Below are positions 9,021 to 17,954 of a stretch of DNA of 35,841 nucleotides, in pieces. The DNA lies in NCBI GenBank assembly GCA_000169115.1, contig AAVV01000020.1, forward strand, positions 1 through 35,841. Direction: 5' to 3'. The notes beneath the pieces were generated by a model that did not search any database, was not told the DNA's origin, and was given only the letters and a program-made list of their open reading frames with translations. Each line of letters starts with the position of its first letter. Within the stretch, counting starts at the first letter, position 1. Source of the stretch: a marine gamma proteobacterium HTCC2080. Lineage in GTDB: Bacteria; Pseudomonadota; Gammaproteobacteria; Pseudomonadales; Halieaceae. Position numbers and translations under genes: made by a program.

Positions 9021-10802
9021 ATGATGAAAAAAATTCACACCATCGTAATGCAATTGGGGGTCTTAGCTGCCCTAACCGGGTGCCAGGCGACCTCACCAGC
9101 AACAATCACGTCACCCGTATCTCAGCAAGAAAGGGCCGCGGAATCACCTGCGCCTGAGCAAGCGGAATCAGTCGCCAACGCTGGCAGTCCCGCTGAAACT
9201 CCGATTCCCGCTGCCAGTCTTTACCCTCTACTCCAGGCCGAATTTCTCTTACGTCAACGACGCCTGGATGAAGCGCTTGAAATCCTGACGCGTCAAGCCA
9301 TGCAGCTTCAGGATCCCGAGTTAACTCGCCGAGCACTGCGGCTGGCTGAATTCCGGCAAAATGATCGCAATGCCCTCGTGTTGTCTATGAAACTCACCGA
9401 TCAAGACAGTAACGATGGCGCAGCGGCCGTAACCGCAATGGGGCTACTCATTCGCGCGGGGCAGCCTGAGCGCGCACTGGTCTTCGCACGAACTGCTAAG
9501 GAGCGCGGCGCTAGAATCAACGCACCGGCGCTCATGGTCTCATGGGACAAGCTGGGCGCTGATCGTCGAAGACTCACCGCAGAGGCCATTGAGTCCCTCG
9601 CCGTCGATTGGCCAGAGGATCAGGACATCGCAATAGCCTTGGCCTATTTGTATCGAGCTCAAAACAACCCTGAAGGGGCACTCGACATACTCGACCCTGT
9701 TTTAAACGAAAGTCCCGATGAAGAGCGAGCCCTATTGCTTTGGACACAGATCAAATTAGACCAGGGAGGCAAAAACCCCTTTAAGCGTATGCGTGCCGCG
9801 TTGAAACGTGCTCCAGACAATGAGGCTTTGCGCCTTCAGTTTGCGCGCCTTCTCGCAGGCACTGAGCAATATGATGAGGCTCGTGAGCAGTTCGCTGCTC
9901 TGCTGGTTCTCTCCCCAAGAAACGGTGATTATTTATTTTCTCTGGCACTCATAGAAATCGAAGCGAAACAATTGGCAGCTGCGATCGCCAATCTTCGTGC
10001 CCTGATCGATCTAGGTCAGCGCCCAGACGAGGCGCACTACTATTTGGGGCGTGTTTATCAAGATCGTGGCGAAGAGGCCGACGCAATAACCTCGTATGAT
10101 CGCGTCGGTCCCAGTAGAGAGTTTTTCGATGCAATGCGACGGGCAGCAGAGCTGCGCCTTAACGCTGGTGACACCCGTGATTTTCAGGATGGCTTTAGAC
10201 GAGCACGGACAAATCATCCAGGACAAGCAGAGCAGCTTTACAGCTTAGAAGCTGAGCTCCTCGGAGAAATCGACGAAAAAGAACTGGCGGTTGAAGTTTA
10301 CTCAGAGGCGCTAGACCTATTCCCCGAATCTGTATCCTTGCTCTATGGTCGAGCCATGACCTTTGAAGTGCTGGGCGACATTGCTGGCATGGAAAATGAC
10401 CTACGTACCATATTGGTATTTAAGCCTAACAACGCCACGACACTCAACGCACTGGGTTATACGCTAACCGTGCACACCGAGCGGTATGAAGAGGCCGCGA
10501 ATTTAATCGAAAAGGCACTCCAACTGTCGCCAGGTGAGCCGGCAATTTTAGACAGTCTGGGGTGGGTTTACTTCAAATTAGGTCGCTTTTTACAAGCCGC
10601 TGACTTGCTTAGAGAAGCCTACGCGCGTTTTCCAGACGCTGAAGTGGCCGCCCATCTCGGTGAAGTGCTTTGGGTGTCGGGTAAAGAGCAAGATGCGCTG
10701 GCCATTTGGCGAGCCTCACTGCAACAACAGCCCGATGCGATCCATGTCACTCAAGCACTCGAGCGCTTGGGCGTGTTGCTAGAAGACACCGCTGTTGAGT
10801 AA
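9021..10802 (+). CDS. TPR-repeat outer-membrane lipoprotein
   Basis: A 593-residue predicted lipoprotein made almost wholly of tetratricopeptide repeats. The start chosen is ATG 9021 (or the adjacent ATG 9024), because it gives a proper type II signal peptide: MMKK, a hydrophobic stretch, then the lipobox LTGC. The frame is open back to 8871, but that would overlap hemA and bury the signal peptide. After a short Ser/Pro/Glu-rich linker, TPR units of about 34 residues run to the end; typical ones end in P or D-x-ALxLxPxxxxxL. The same gene sits between hemA and lolB in Pseudomonas, as I recall. A TATAAT at 8936-8941 lies upstream without a convincing -35. A role in envelope assembly is inference only. 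Confidence 0.85.
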   Translation: MMKKIHTIVMQLGVLAALTGCQATSPATITSPVSQQERAAESPAPEQAESVANAGSPAETPIPAASLYPLLQAEFLLRQRRLDEALEILTRQAMQLQDPELTRRALRLAEFRQNDRNALVLSMKLTDQDSNDGAAAVTAMGLLIRAGQPERALVFARTAKERGARINAPALMVSWDKLGADRRRLTAEAIESLAVDWPEDQDIAIALAYLYRAQNNPEGALDILDPVLNESPDEERALLLWTQIKLDQGGKNPFKRMRAALKRAPDNEALRLQFARLLAGTEQYDEAREQFAALLVLSPRNGDYLFSLALIEIEAKQLAAAIANLRALIDLGQRPDEAHYYLGRVYQDRGEEADAITSYDRVGPSREFFDAMRRAAELRLNAGDTRDFQDGFRRARTNHPGQAEQLYSLEAELLGEIDEKELAVEVYSEALDLFPESVSLLYGRAMTFEVLGDIAGMENDLRTILVFKPNNATTLNALGYTLTVHTERYEEAANLIEKALQLSPGEPAILDSLGWVYFKLGRFLQAADLLREAYARFPDAEVAAHLGEVLWVSGKEQDALAIWRASLQQQPDAIHVTQALERLGVLLEDTAVE

Positions 10803-11340
10803 ACGAGGACTGAGATTCGCCAGTGTCCTGCTTATTTTGGCGCTTAATGGCTGCGTAACAACATCGTTACCCGATGCCTCAACGGCACCAAAGTTGCCCC
10901 AAGACAGCATCGGCTGGAACCTACAGGGTAAGGCCGCCGTAACTCTGTCCGATAACCGCGGTGGCACGGTGAACTTAGAATGGTCTCGCCCTGAGGCTGC
11001 TAGCGACCACATCCGTCTGACTGGCCCTTTGGGGGCTGGCGCAATTGAGTTGTTCCGCGAGGGCGAACAACTGTTCTGGATTGATGAGGGCGTACAGCAA
11101 CCTTTAGATTTATTACCTCTTAACGATGAAGCCCAAACTATCATGGCCACCTTACCTCTAAATTTAGTCGGTACTTGGCTCATGGGGTACCCCGACAGCC
11201 TCGCTGGCTGGGAGGTTGAAATTACCCAATGGCAAGTCATCGAAGGTTGGCAGGTACCCCGTAAAATCGAGGCCTACCGCGATGACATCTCGGTTCGACT
11301 TATTGTCCTGTCATGGGAATTTGAGGCCGCACATCAATGA
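10795..11340 (+). CDS. lolB: Outer-membrane lipoprotein receptor LolB
   Basis: LolB is the outer-membrane acceptor that takes lipoproteins from the periplasmic carrier LolA and inserts them in the outer membrane. The 181-residue protein has a short signal peptide ending in the lipobox LNGC and a LolB fold opening with GWNLQGKAAVTLSDNRGGTVNLEW. It is shorter than E. coli LolB (207). The start is TTG 10795: there is no ATG or GTG before the lipobox cysteine, and the frame overlaps the preceding gene by eight bases. It overlaps ispE by four bases (ATGA), so lolB and ispE are probably translationally coupled. Confidence 0.9.
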   Translation: MSKRGLRFASVLLILALNGCVTTSLPDASTAPKLPQDSIGWNLQGKAAVTLSDNRGGTVNLEWSRPEAASDHIRLTGPLGAGAIELFREGEQLFWIDEGVQQPLDLLPLNDEAQTIMATLPLNLVGTWLMGYPDSLAGWEVEITQWQVIEGWQVPRKIEAYRDDISVRLIVLSWEFEAAHQ

Positions 11341-12179
11341 TCACCTCTCTGACCTGCCTGTCACCGGCCAAACTCAATTTATTTCTTCATATCACGGGAA
11401 GGCGTGACGACGGTCTTCACAACCTGCAAACCATCTTTCAGCTGCTAGATTGGGGCGACGAAATGAGGTTTGAGCGGCAAAACTCCCAAGGCTGCACGCT
11501 AGATGCTGATTTTGAGGGAGTAGCGCCGGAAGAAAATTTGATACTGCGAGCCGCAAGTCTCCTGATACCCCAAGACCCAAGTATGGGAGGGGTGCGCATT
11601 AGCATTAAAAAACATATCCCTATGGGTGGAGGATTAGGGGGTGGCAGCTCCAATGCAGCTACAACCTTGCTGGCGCTGAACCACCTGTTCGGGCTTGGAC
11701 ACGACGAGGAAACACTCGCTGGCATGGGGCTGAAGTTGGGCGCTGACGTACCGGTCTTCGTTCTAGGCCGCAGTGCCTGGGGCGAAGGTGTAGGAGAATT
11801 ATTAACTCCTATTACTCTTCCTGAAGACTGGTTTGTCATCCTCAGACCCGACTGCCATGTGAGCACAGCAGATATCTTTAACGCGCCAGAATTGACAAGG
11901 AACACAGCGCCGATCACAATGTCGGCCGCTTTCAAGGGGGGCGTTCACAATGACTTGCAGACTGTCGTTGAGATGCGTCATCCCGAGGTGCGTAACGCGT
12001 TGAAATTGCTCAGCAATTCAGCGCCTGCAATGATGACTGGCAGCGGGGCCTGCGTGTTTGCTCAAGTGGACACTCAGATCAAGGCCCAAGCCATCGCGGC
12101 AAAAGTACCGGAGTCACTGGCTCCGGTGGTAGCGAGAGGCGTGAACCATCGGCCTCAATTTGTTGCAGAGCACGACTAA
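11337..12179 (+). CDS. ispE: 4-diphosphocytidyl-2-C-methyl-D-erythritol kinase
   Basis: IspE phosphorylates CDP-methylerythritol in the MEP pathway of isoprenoid synthesis. The protein is 280 residues, the normal length, of the GHMP kinase fold. PAKLNLFLHITGRRDDGLHNL sits at the N-terminus, the glycine-rich ATP loop PMGGGLGGGSSNAATT at 95-110, and the catalytic aspartate in LGADVP (Asp137). It overlaps lolB by four bases and is followed after seven bases by a tRNA-Gln gene, the arrangement known from Pseudomonas-type genomes. Confidence 0.96.
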   Translation: MITSLTCLSPAKLNLFLHITGRRDDGLHNLQTIFQLLDWGDEMRFERQNSQGCTLDADFEGVAPEENLILRAASLLIPQDPSMGGVRISIKKHIPMGGGLGGGSSNAATTLLALNHLFGLGHDEETLAGMGLKLGADVPVFVLGRSAWGEGVGELLTPITLPEDWFVILRPDCHVSTADIFNAPELTRNTAPITMSAAFKGGVHNDLQTVVEMRHPEVRNALKLLSNSAPAMMTGSGACVFAQVDTQIKAQAIAAKVPESLAPVVARGVNHRPQFVAEHD

Positions 12180-12186
12180 CGTTTAT

Positions 12187-12261
12187 TGGGGTGTCGCCAA
12201 GTGGCAAGGCAGCGGGTTTTGATCCCGCCATTCGCAGGTTCGAATCCTGCCACCCCAGCCA
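12187..12261 (+). tRNA. tRNA-Gln (anticodon TTG)
   Basis: A complete 75-base cloverleaf: acceptor TGGGGTG pairs with CACCCCA, the D arm GCC..GGC is present, and the anticodon stem GCGGG/CCCGC encloses the loop TTTTGAT with anticodon TTG. The T arm is GCAGG-TTCGAAT-CCTGC, with discriminator G and an encoded CCA. It lies between ispE and prs in the same orientation, so it may be processed out of the operon transcript. Confidence 0.97.
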
Positions 12262-12296
12262 TCTAACCGAAGTTGCAGGAAAACGAGGCGTCGATC

Positions 12297-13244
12297 ATGT
12301 CATCCAAGATAATGGTCTTTACGGGTAACGCAAATCCCGAGCTAGCCCGCCAAGTGGCCGATCGTCTGTACCTGACACTTGGTGCGGCACAGGTCAGTAA
12401 GTTTTCCGATGGCGAAATTACCGTCGAACTGAACGAAAATGTCCGAGGCAAGGATGTCTTTGTGATTCAAAGCACCTGCCAACCCACTAACGATAATTTG
12501 ATCGAACTTGTCCTAATGATCGACGCCCTTCGCAGAGCCTCCGCGGGTCGTATCACCGCGGTTGTCCCCTACTTTGGCTATGCTCGTCAGGACAGGCGCG
12601 TGCGCTCAGCACGAGTGCCCATTTCGGCAAAGGTCATTGCCGATATGATGGCATCTGTGGGTGTTGATCGCGTACTAACGGTCGATCTCCACGCTGAGCA
12701 GATACAGGGCTTTTTTACCTGCGCCGTTGACAATGTTTACGCCTCATCAGTTTTGAACCACGACATCACCCGCTGTAATTACGAAAATCTGGTGGTCGTG
12801 TCGCCCGATATTGGTGGTGTTGTCCGGGCTCGCGCTATTGCCAAGCAGCTCGATGATGCGGATCTCGCAATAATTGACAAACGTCGCCCTAGAGCTAATG
12901 AAGCACAGGTTATGAATCTTATCGGTGATGTCGATGGACGAACGTGCATCATGGTTGACGATATGGTGGATACAGCTGGCACGCTTTGCAGCGCTGCCAA
13001 AGCGCTAAAAGAGCGAGGCGCCACCAAGGTTGTCGCGTATTGCACCCACGCCGTCCTCTCGGGCAAGGCTTTAGAAAATATCCGCAATTCAGAATTAGAC
13101 GAACTCGTGGTAACCGACAGCATCCCACTGTCGGACGAAGCAAAGGCGCTCAATATTCGCCAACTCACGATCAGTGATCTTTTGGCGGAGTCTATTCGTC
13201 GAGTTAGTAACGAAGAATCTATTAGCGCACTGTTTGACGAGTAA
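12297..13244 (+). CDS. prs: Ribose-phosphate pyrophosphokinase (PRPP synthetase)
   Basis: Prs makes phosphoribosyl pyrophosphate from ribose-5-phosphate and ATP for nucleotide, histidine, tryptophan and NAD synthesis. From ATG 12297 the protein is 315 residues, exactly the E. coli length, and begins [16 protein letters not shown] as in the family. The upstream in-frame extension to 12273 is rejected because it runs into the region right behind the tRNA. Key motifs are [10 protein letters not shown] near residue 36, the ATP loop region [10 protein letters not shown] near 95-104, the flexible-loop KRRP, and the PRPP-binding [10 protein letters not shown]. It stands downstream of ispE and tRNA-Gln, and upstream of rplY. 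Confidence 0.97.
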   Translation: MSSKIMVFTGNANPELARQVADRLYLTLGAAQVSKFSDGEITVELNENVRGKDVFVIQSTCQPTNDNLIELVLMIDALRRASAGRITAVVPYFGYARQDRRVRSARVPISAKVIADMMASVGVDRVLTVDLHAEQIQGFFTCAVDNVYASSVLNHDITRCNYENLVVVSPDIGGVVRARAIAKQLDDADLAIIDKRRPRANEAQVMNLIGDVDGRTCIMVDDMVDTAGTLCSAAKALKERGATKVVAYCTHAVLSGKALENIRNSELDELVVTDSIPLSDEAKALNIRQLTISDLLAESIRRVSNEESISALFDE

Positions 13245-13317
13245 TCGTCGGACGGTGTAAACCCACTCATCACTGCACCGGTCGCAGGTAACGTGATGAT
13301 CAAAAAGGAGACAGACC

Positions 13318-13968
13318 ATGTCTGATTCTTTCGAAGTACAAGCCCAGGTTCGGGTTGACGAAGGGAAAGGTGCGAGCCGCCGCCTACGTCGACTTGAAGG
13401 AAAAGTGCCTGGTGTCGTTTACGGCGGTGAAGCCGCAGCCATTAGCATTAGCCTGATCCGCAAGGATCTGGAAAAAATGATGGAGCAGGAGACGTTTTAC
13501 GCCTCAGTACTCAACGTTAACGTTGATGGCAGTGTAGAAACCGCCATTCTCAAAGACGTGCAGCGCCATCCCGCTAAGGGCTTCCCTATGCACGTCGATT
13601 TTTTGCGTGTGCAAGCCGATAAAGCGATTAAGGTTAACGTACCCCTACACTTCACCAACGAAGACGTCTGCCACGGCGTGAAGATGGGTGGCGGCATGGT
13701 GCAGCACCAGGCTACTGATATGGAAGTTCAGTGTTTACCTGGCGATATCCCAGATTACATTGAAGTTGATATGTCAGCTGTCGAGCTGGGTCAAATTGTC
13801 CACCTGTCCGACGTGACCCTGCCAGCAGGTGTAGAGTCGACTGCACTTGCTCTGGGCGACGATCATGACCTCGCTATTGCGTCGGTTATCGCACCCAGAG
13901 GCAGCAAAGCCGAGGATGATGAAGACGCTGGCGAAGCTGAGGGCGAGGAGCCCGCAGCGGAAGAGTGA
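13318..13968 (+). CDS. rplY: 50S ribosomal protein L25, general-stress (CTC) long form
   Basis: L25 binds 5S rRNA in the large ribosomal subunit. The 216-residue protein is the long form: an N-terminal L25 domain (QVRVDEGKGASRRLRRLEGKVPGVVYGG) of about 90 residues, then a TL5/CTC C-terminal beta domain (VNVPLHFTNEDVCHGVKMGGGMV). It ends in a very acidic tail rich in Glu, Asp and Ala. A strong Shine-Dalgarno AAGGAG precedes ATG 13318. It is followed nine bases later by pth, in the normal prs-rplY-pth-ychF order. Confidence 0.96.
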   Translation: MSDSFEVQAQVRVDEGKGASRRLRRLEGKVPGVVYGGEAAAISISLIRKDLEKMMEQETFYASVLNVNVDGSVETAILKDVQRHPAKGFPMHVDFLRVQADKAIKVNVPLHFTNEDVCHGVKMGGGMVQHQATDMEVQCLPGDIPDYIEVDMSAVELGQIVHLSDVTLPAGVESTALALGDDHDLAIASVIAPRGSKAEDDEDAGEAEGEEPAAEE

Positions 13969-13977
13969 GTCGATCTC

Positions 13978-14580
13978 TTGCTGGCTATCCAGCTCATTGT
14001 TGGGCTCGGTAATCCCGGTAAATCCTACGAAGGCACCCGTCATAATGCGGGTGCCTTTTTTGTGGAGGAGCTGGCCCGTCAATGCAGCTCGGCACTGACT
14101 ACAGAGAGTAAGTTCAACGGCGATACTGCTCGAATTAATTTTGCAGGACATGATCTGAGGCTATTGCGTCCCAGTACGTTTATGAATAAAAGCGGCTTAG
14201 CTGTGGCTGCGCTAGCAAATTTCTACCGTATTGCACCGGAAGCTATTTTGATTGCCCACGATGAATTGGACATTACTCCGGGTACGGCACGCTTTAAGCA
14301 AGGCGGCGGACACGGTGGCCACAACGGCCTGCGTGACATTATTCCAGCCCTTGGCGGCAATCGGGAGTTTCACCGCCTAAGGGTAGGTATTGGGCACCCT
14401 GGACACGCTAGTGAAGTCTCAAATTATGTCTTGGCTAAACCCAGTAAAGCCGATCGACAGGCTATCGACGCTATTGTTGATGAGGCCGTGGCCAGCTTGC
14501 CACTGCTTTTAGAGGGCGACGCGGTCAAGGCCATGACACGCTTACACAGTGTTGATAGCTCCCAACCCCCCAACTTTTAA
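13978..14580 (+). CDS. pth: Peptidyl-tRNA hydrolase
   Basis: Pth frees tRNA from prematurely released peptidyl-tRNA. The protein is 200 residues with [18 protein letters not shown] at the N-terminus (catalytic His22), FMNKSG (Asn70), and HDELDI with Asp95. Basic and glycine-rich [13 protein letters not shown] follows, as in all Pth. The start is TTG 13978, nine bases after the rplY stop; no ATG or GTG exists in frame before the first beta strand, so the rare start is forced. The ribosome-binding site is poor, which suggests coupling to rplY translation. Confidence 0.95.
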   Translation: MLAIQLIVGLGNPGKSYEGTRHNAGAFFVEELARQCSSALTTESKFNGDTARINFAGHDLRLLRPSTFMNKSGLAVAALANFYRIAPEAILIAHDELDITPGTARFKQGGGHGGHNGLRDIIPALGGNREFHRLRVGIGHPGHASEVSNYVLAKPSKADRQAIDAIVDEAVASLPLLLEGDAVKAMTRLHSVDSSQPPNF

Positions 14581-14609
14581 CGCTGTAGTTACCAGATTAA
14601 GGAAAAAAC

Positions 14610-15704
14610 ATGGGTATTAAATGTGGCATTGTTGGACTGCCTAATGTGGGCAAATCCACGCTGTTCAATGCGCTCACCGAGGCCGGTATTGACGCGGAAA
14701 ACTTCCCGTTTTGCACCATCGAGCCTAACGCCGGTGTGGTGCCTATTCCCGACCCCAGGCAGCACAGCATTGCAGCTTTGATCAACCCCGAACGCGAGAT
14801 TGCCGCCACCATGGAGTTTGTCGACATTGCAGGCCTTGTAGCTGGCGCTTCCAAGGGAGAAGGCTTAGGTAATCAGTTTTTGGCTAATATCCGCGAGACT
14901 GATGCCATTGCTCACGTCGTGCGCTGCTTCGAAGATGACAACGTGATTCACGTGGCCAATAAAATTGATCCTACATCGGACATAGAAATCATCAATACAG
15001 AGCTTGCACTCGCAGACCTTGAGTCTTGCGAGAAGCAGCTCACCAAGGTGACTCGTACAGCGAAAGGCGGCGATAAAGAATCAATCGCCATGAAGCAGTT
15101 GTTAGAGGACAAGCTTTTGCCCCAGCTAAATGAAGCCCAGCCTATTCGAGCGCTGACATTAGACGACAACGAGCAAGCCCTTCTGAGCACCCTTCATCTG
15201 CTAACCACTAAGCCCACGCTATATATTGCCAACGTTGCAGAGGACGGGTTTGAGAATAACCCCCACCTCGATACCGTGCAGAGCATCGCTGCCGCCGAAG
15301 GCGCTGAGGTTGTTGCCATATGTAACAAGCTAGAATCAGAAATCATTGAACTCGAAGACGACGAGAAACAGGATTTTCTGGCTGAAATGGGCATGGAAGA
15401 ACCCGGCTTAAATCGGGTGATTCGCGCCGGCTACAAGCTTCTCAATTTACAAACTTACTTCACAGCCGGGCCCAAAGAGGTCAGAGCCTGGACCGTGCCA
15501 ATTGGCGCCACTGCTCCACAGGGCGCTGGTGTGATTCACACGGACTTCCAAAAAGGTTTTATTCGAGCTGAAGTGATTGGCTATGACGACTTCATCGCAC
15601 ACAAGGGGGAGCAAGGCGCGAAAGATGCCGGGCGCTGGCGTCTTGAGGGCAAGGAGTACATCCTAGCCGATGGCGACGTCATCCACTTCCGATTCAACGT
15701 TTAG
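14610..15704 (+). CDS. ychF: Redox-regulated ribosome-binding ATPase YchF (Obg family)
   Basis: YchF is a universally conserved P-loop protein of the Obg group that binds the 50S subunit and hydrolyses ATP rather than GTP. The 364-residue protein has [15 protein letters not shown] at about 8-22 and DIAGLV in G3. G4 is the altered NKLE in place of NKxD, which explains the ATP preference of the family. A coiled-coil middle and a C-terminal TGS domain follow. A good ribosome-binding site (AAGGAAAA) precedes ATG 14610. It closes the housekeeping operon just before tRNA-Met. Confidence 0.96.
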   Translation: MGIKCGIVGLPNVGKSTLFNALTEAGIDAENFPFCTIEPNAGVVPIPDPRQHSIAALINPEREIAATMEFVDIAGLVAGASKGEGLGNQFLANIRETDAIAHVVRCFEDDNVIHVANKIDPTSDIEIINTELALADLESCEKQLTKVTRTAKGGDKESIAMKQLLEDKLLPQLNEAQPIRALTLDDNEQALLSTLHLLTTKPTLYIANVAEDGFENNPHLDTVQSIAAAEGAEVVAICNKLESEIIELEDDEKQDFLAEMGMEEPGLNRVIRAGYKLLNLQTYFTAGPKEVRAWTVPIGATAPQGAGVIHTDFQKGFIRAEVIGYDDFIAHKGEQGAKDAGRWRLEGKEYILADGDVIHFRFNV

Positions 15705-15772
15705 TAACTGCTACAGGTTGACTTGGAGGCAGCAGTTGTAGAAAATCGCGACCCTCGCAACACACCCTTTGT

Positions 15773-15849
15773 GGCTACGTAGCTCAGCTGGTTAGAGCAC
15801 AGCATTCATAATGCTGGGGTCGGTGGTTCAAGTCCACCCGTAGCTACCA
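15773..15849 (+). tRNA. tRNA-Met, elongator type (anticodon CAT)
   Basis: A full 77-base cloverleaf: acceptor GGCTACG pairs with CGTAGCT (G1 opposite U72), and the D arm is GCTC/GAGC. The anticodon stem CAGCA/TGCTG has loop TTCATAA (anticodon CAT). The T arm is GGTGG-TTCAAGT-CCACC, with an encoded ACCA end. The body closely resembles E. coli elongator tRNA-Met (metT) and lacks initiator features. Its 3' end is partly duplicated 967 bp downstream. Confidence 0.96.
15818..15848 (+). repeat. Left copy of a 31-base direct repeat: 3' end of tRNA-Met (attachment-site-like)
   Basis: This stretch runs from GGTCGGTG to TAGCTACC and covers the T arm and acceptor strand of tRNA-Met. An imperfect copy, identical at 28 of 31 positions, lies at 16785-16815. 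Integrases of islands and phages typically recombine at tRNA 3' ends and leave such repeats. Here this copy restores the functional tRNA. Confidence 0.8.
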
Positions 15850-16000
15850 TTCCTCTCTTAAGTCCTATACGGTCTTGGCTTTCACCTGAGAGACGCGAGT
15901 GAGTTGCTCTCTATTTCGCCATTTATCTCGTTTATACTCCGCCGGGCGGCCAGAGATTATAGGCGCTAGATCCTGACTACTTAAAACGCGAGGCTTTAAA

Positions 16001-16810
16001 TTGTCAAAATCGCGATCTGACTTAACTGGTAATGGCTGCGCCCCGAAGGCCGAGCAAATACAACGGCTAGAATCCGATGGGTTTTTGCTATTACCCCCCG
16101 TCTTGGACGCAGATACGGTCGCGACTCTTTTGGCCGTATCCCATGAGAGATTGCAGACGATACGCTCAGCGCTAGGGACAAAAGAGATAGGTATTGGCAG
16201 TGCGGCGGGCTACGACGAAATTGTCCAACGCTCCCCCGGACGCTGGGATGTTCCCATAACGCCGCAGCAGTTTGGTGTGGTAGATCGGGACATGCCCTGG
16301 TGGGGGCTTGTCAGCGCAATACTGGGTGAAGATGCCGAGCACTCCTTTAGCGGGGTAGTGTCTTCTGACCCCGGTAGCCCACCACAGCACTGGCACACAG
16401 ATTCTCCCCATGTGGCTAGGGATCACCTGCCAGCACACGCCATCAACGTAATGGTCGCCTTACACGATATCCCATTGGCCATGGGGCCAACTGAGTGTGC
16501 TCTAGGCTCCCACTTTCTAAGCAACCACTTAAGCAATCCGTCTCTGGTGCTCAATGAGCTTATCTACCAGCATGAAGGCACAACACCCGAGATTCTGGTT
16601 GGAGATACTGAAACTGAGATACCCGAGGCTTGCGCCCAGGCTATGGCCGCAGGATCGTGTCTGATCTTTGATGATCGTTTATTGCATCGCGGTCTGGGCA
16701 ACCAGTCGAATAAACCACGTCACGTGGCCTATTTTGCCTATCGTAAAAATGGCTACACAGAAAACACCCACTTTGAAGCTAGCCGGTCGGTGATTCAAGC
16801 CCACCCTTAG
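16001..16810 (+). CDS. Phytanoyl-CoA dioxygenase (PhyH) family Fe(II)/2-oxoglutarate oxygenase
   Basis: A 269-residue protein of the PhyH family, non-haem iron enzymes that hydroxylate substrates using 2-oxoglutarate and O2. The iron-binding facial triad is visible as HTD (His132, Asp134) and His229 in LLHRGLGN. Arg240 in NKPRHVAYFAY is the likely 2-oxoglutarate ligand. The N-terminus (QIQRLESDGFLLLPPVLD) is the usual PhyH opening. The start is TTG 16001, seven bases after GAGG. The last codons and TAG stop lie inside the second tRNA-Met 3'-end copy, so the gene sits between two attachment-like repeats and may have arrived by integration. The substrate is unknown. Confidence 0.8.
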   Translation: MSKSRSDLTGNGCAPKAEQIQRLESDGFLLLPPVLDADTVATLLAVSHERLQTIRSALGTKEIGIGSAAGYDEIVQRSPGRWDVPITPQQFGVVDRDMPWWGLVSAILGEDAEHSFSGVVSSDPGSPPQHWHTDSPHVARDHLPAHAINVMVALHDIPLAMGPTECALGSHFLSNHLSNPSLVLNELIYQHEGTTPEILVGDTETEIPEACAQAMAAGSCLIFDDRLLHRGLGNQSNKPRHVAYFAYRKNGYTENTHFEASRSVIQAHP

Positions 16811-16815
16811 CTACC
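16785..16815 (+). repeat. Right copy of the tRNA-Met 3'-end direct repeat (degenerate attachment-like site)
   Basis: Aligned without gaps to 15818-15848, this segment differs at three positions only (G/A, T/C and G/T). It ends in TAGCTACC like the tRNA. It encodes the C-terminal RSVIQAHP of the PhyH-like protein, and its TAG is that gene's stop codon. No tRNA 5' half precedes it, so it is a 3'-end copy and not a second tRNA gene. Confidence 0.8.
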
Positions 16816-16821
16816 GTCATT

Positions 16822-17295
16822 CTATGGCTCAGGAACGGTATTGATAATCACAAATTCACGATACCTTTCAGGCATCGTCCAGTAACCAGTGTACCCCTCA
16901 GGTAGGATCAGCGAATCGCCGGTCTTGTATTCGACCTCGGCACTATTATCTGGGCTCAAAATTAAACGCCCCTTTAAAATATGGATATATTCATCATAGG
17001 GCAGCCCATCGATACGCACTCTTCCGGGATCGACATCAAATACATAGGCCGATATTTTTCCCTCGAAAAACAAATGGGAGCTGCTGTTTATAGTGCCTTC
17101 CGTTGATATTCCCTCGTCAGACTCTGCTTCAGTGACAACAAGCCCCTGCCCCTCGAGAAAATGCTTGTGTATCGTTATGGGTAATATCGAGTCACTGACA
17201 GCATCGGCCCACATCTGATTTGAAAACAACGCAATAGAGCCGGTAACTAGTAAAGCTACGGCAACCCTTGATTTTGACCATCTGGAATAAGCCAT
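16822..17295 (-). CDS. Exported cupin-domain protein (cupin_3 type)
   Basis: A 157-residue protein with an N-terminal signal peptide or anchor (basic SRWSKSR, hydrophobic VAVALLVTGSIALF, then NQMWADA) and a single C-terminal cupin domain. The cupin part reads YDEYIHILKGRLIL, then GDSLILPEGYTGYWTMPERYREFVII. This is the pattern of the cupin_3 group, which usually lacks the full set of metal-binding histidines. The start is ATG 17295, behind GGGAAAGG; the open frame extends to 17397 without a better site. Its stop is 11 bases from the converging PhyH-like stop. The function is unknown; a small-molecule-binding periplasmic protein is the most that can be said. Confidence 0.75.
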   Translation of the reverse strand: MAYSRWSKSRVAVALLVTGSIALFSNQMWADAVSDSILPITIHKHFLEGQGLVVTEAESDEGISTEGTINSSSHLFFEGKISAYVFDVDPGRVRIDGLPYDEYIHILKGRLILSPDNSAEVEYKTGDSLILPEGYTGYWTMPERYREFVIINTVPEP

Positions 17296-17474
17296 CCTTT
17301 CCCTCGTATTGGTTCCTTCAGTAACGCGATGTTGCGAGACCAAACCACGCGCCGTGTAAGCATACATGCCACTAAGAACCTCCTCGTACCCGCCCAAGCA
17401 CTTCAGACGCCTAGCTGCTAAACAGGTGCAACAATTTTGAGGTTATCAGTGCTGATCGAGCATCCGCTTTGGAT

Positions 17475-17513
17475 CAAAAACCTGAGTGGCGGCAGCAACT
17501 TTCCTGCCACCGC
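17475..17513 (-). terminator. Rho-independent terminator downstream of the SnoaL-like gene
   Basis: Read on the minus strand, the stem GCGGTGGCAG pairs with CTGCCGCCAC (one mismatch) around an eight-base loop. A run of five T follows (plus-strand AAAAA at 17476-17480). It lies about 50 bases past the stop of the SnoaL-like gene and before the cupin gene, so these two minus-strand genes are probably separate units. Confidence 0.6.
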
Positions 17514-17561
17514 CTCATTTAGTGTTGTCCGACATGAGCCGGCGGGTCTCTGCTAACGGTT

Positions 17562-17954
17562 TTATTGAATGCTTAGCTCAGCCAATTTGTGTGTATCGAA
17601 ATAATAGGGCCTGACTTCGCTGATTTTTCCATCCTTAAAATGAAAAACTTCCGTCATAGGCATATTGAAAGGGACGCCAGTCTTATTTTTACCGGCAAAC
17701 TCAGAAATCACCATGACCATATCGCCAACTTCAGCCATGGCATTGACAGAAAGCTGGAGGTCATCCCAAGTGCTCAATACTTTATCGACTAACCGCATAT
17801 AACCATCAGGTCCCCTATGCACTCCGGCGTAAGGTAGGCAATCTGCCTCGGTCACAAAAACCTCAGCATGCAAATACGATTTCATAAGTTCGAAGTCACC
17901 GACAGCCATTGCATCAAACATGGCTTGCACTTTGTCTTTATTTGATTGGGTCAT
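17562..17954 (-). CDS. SnoaL-like (NTF2-fold) protein
   Basis: A 130-residue protein of the cone-shaped NTF2-like fold: an N-terminal helix (KVQAMFDAMAVGDFELMKSYL), a central GVHRGPDGYMRLVDKVLSTWDDL, and beta strands ending in MTEVFHFKDGKISEVRPYYFDTHKL. That last motif is typical of SnoaL/limonene-epoxide-hydrolase relatives. Such proteins are often cyclases, isomerases, hydrolases or plain ligand binders. The start ATG 17954 has AAGGA seven bases upstream. It is followed by a terminator, so it is likely monocistronic. A catalytic activity cannot be assigned. Confidence 0.75.
   Translation of the reverse strand: MTQSNKDKVQAMFDAMAVGDFELMKSYLHAEVFVTEADCLPYAGVHRGPDGYMRLVDKVLSTWDDLQLSVNAMAEVGDMVMVISEFAGKNKTGVPFNMPMTEVFHFKDGKISEVRPYYFDTHKLAELSIQ

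Noticed and set aside
16785-16815. A second tRNA-Met gene
   Set aside because: Only the 3' 31 bases are present; no acceptor 5' strand, D arm or anticodon arm precedes it.
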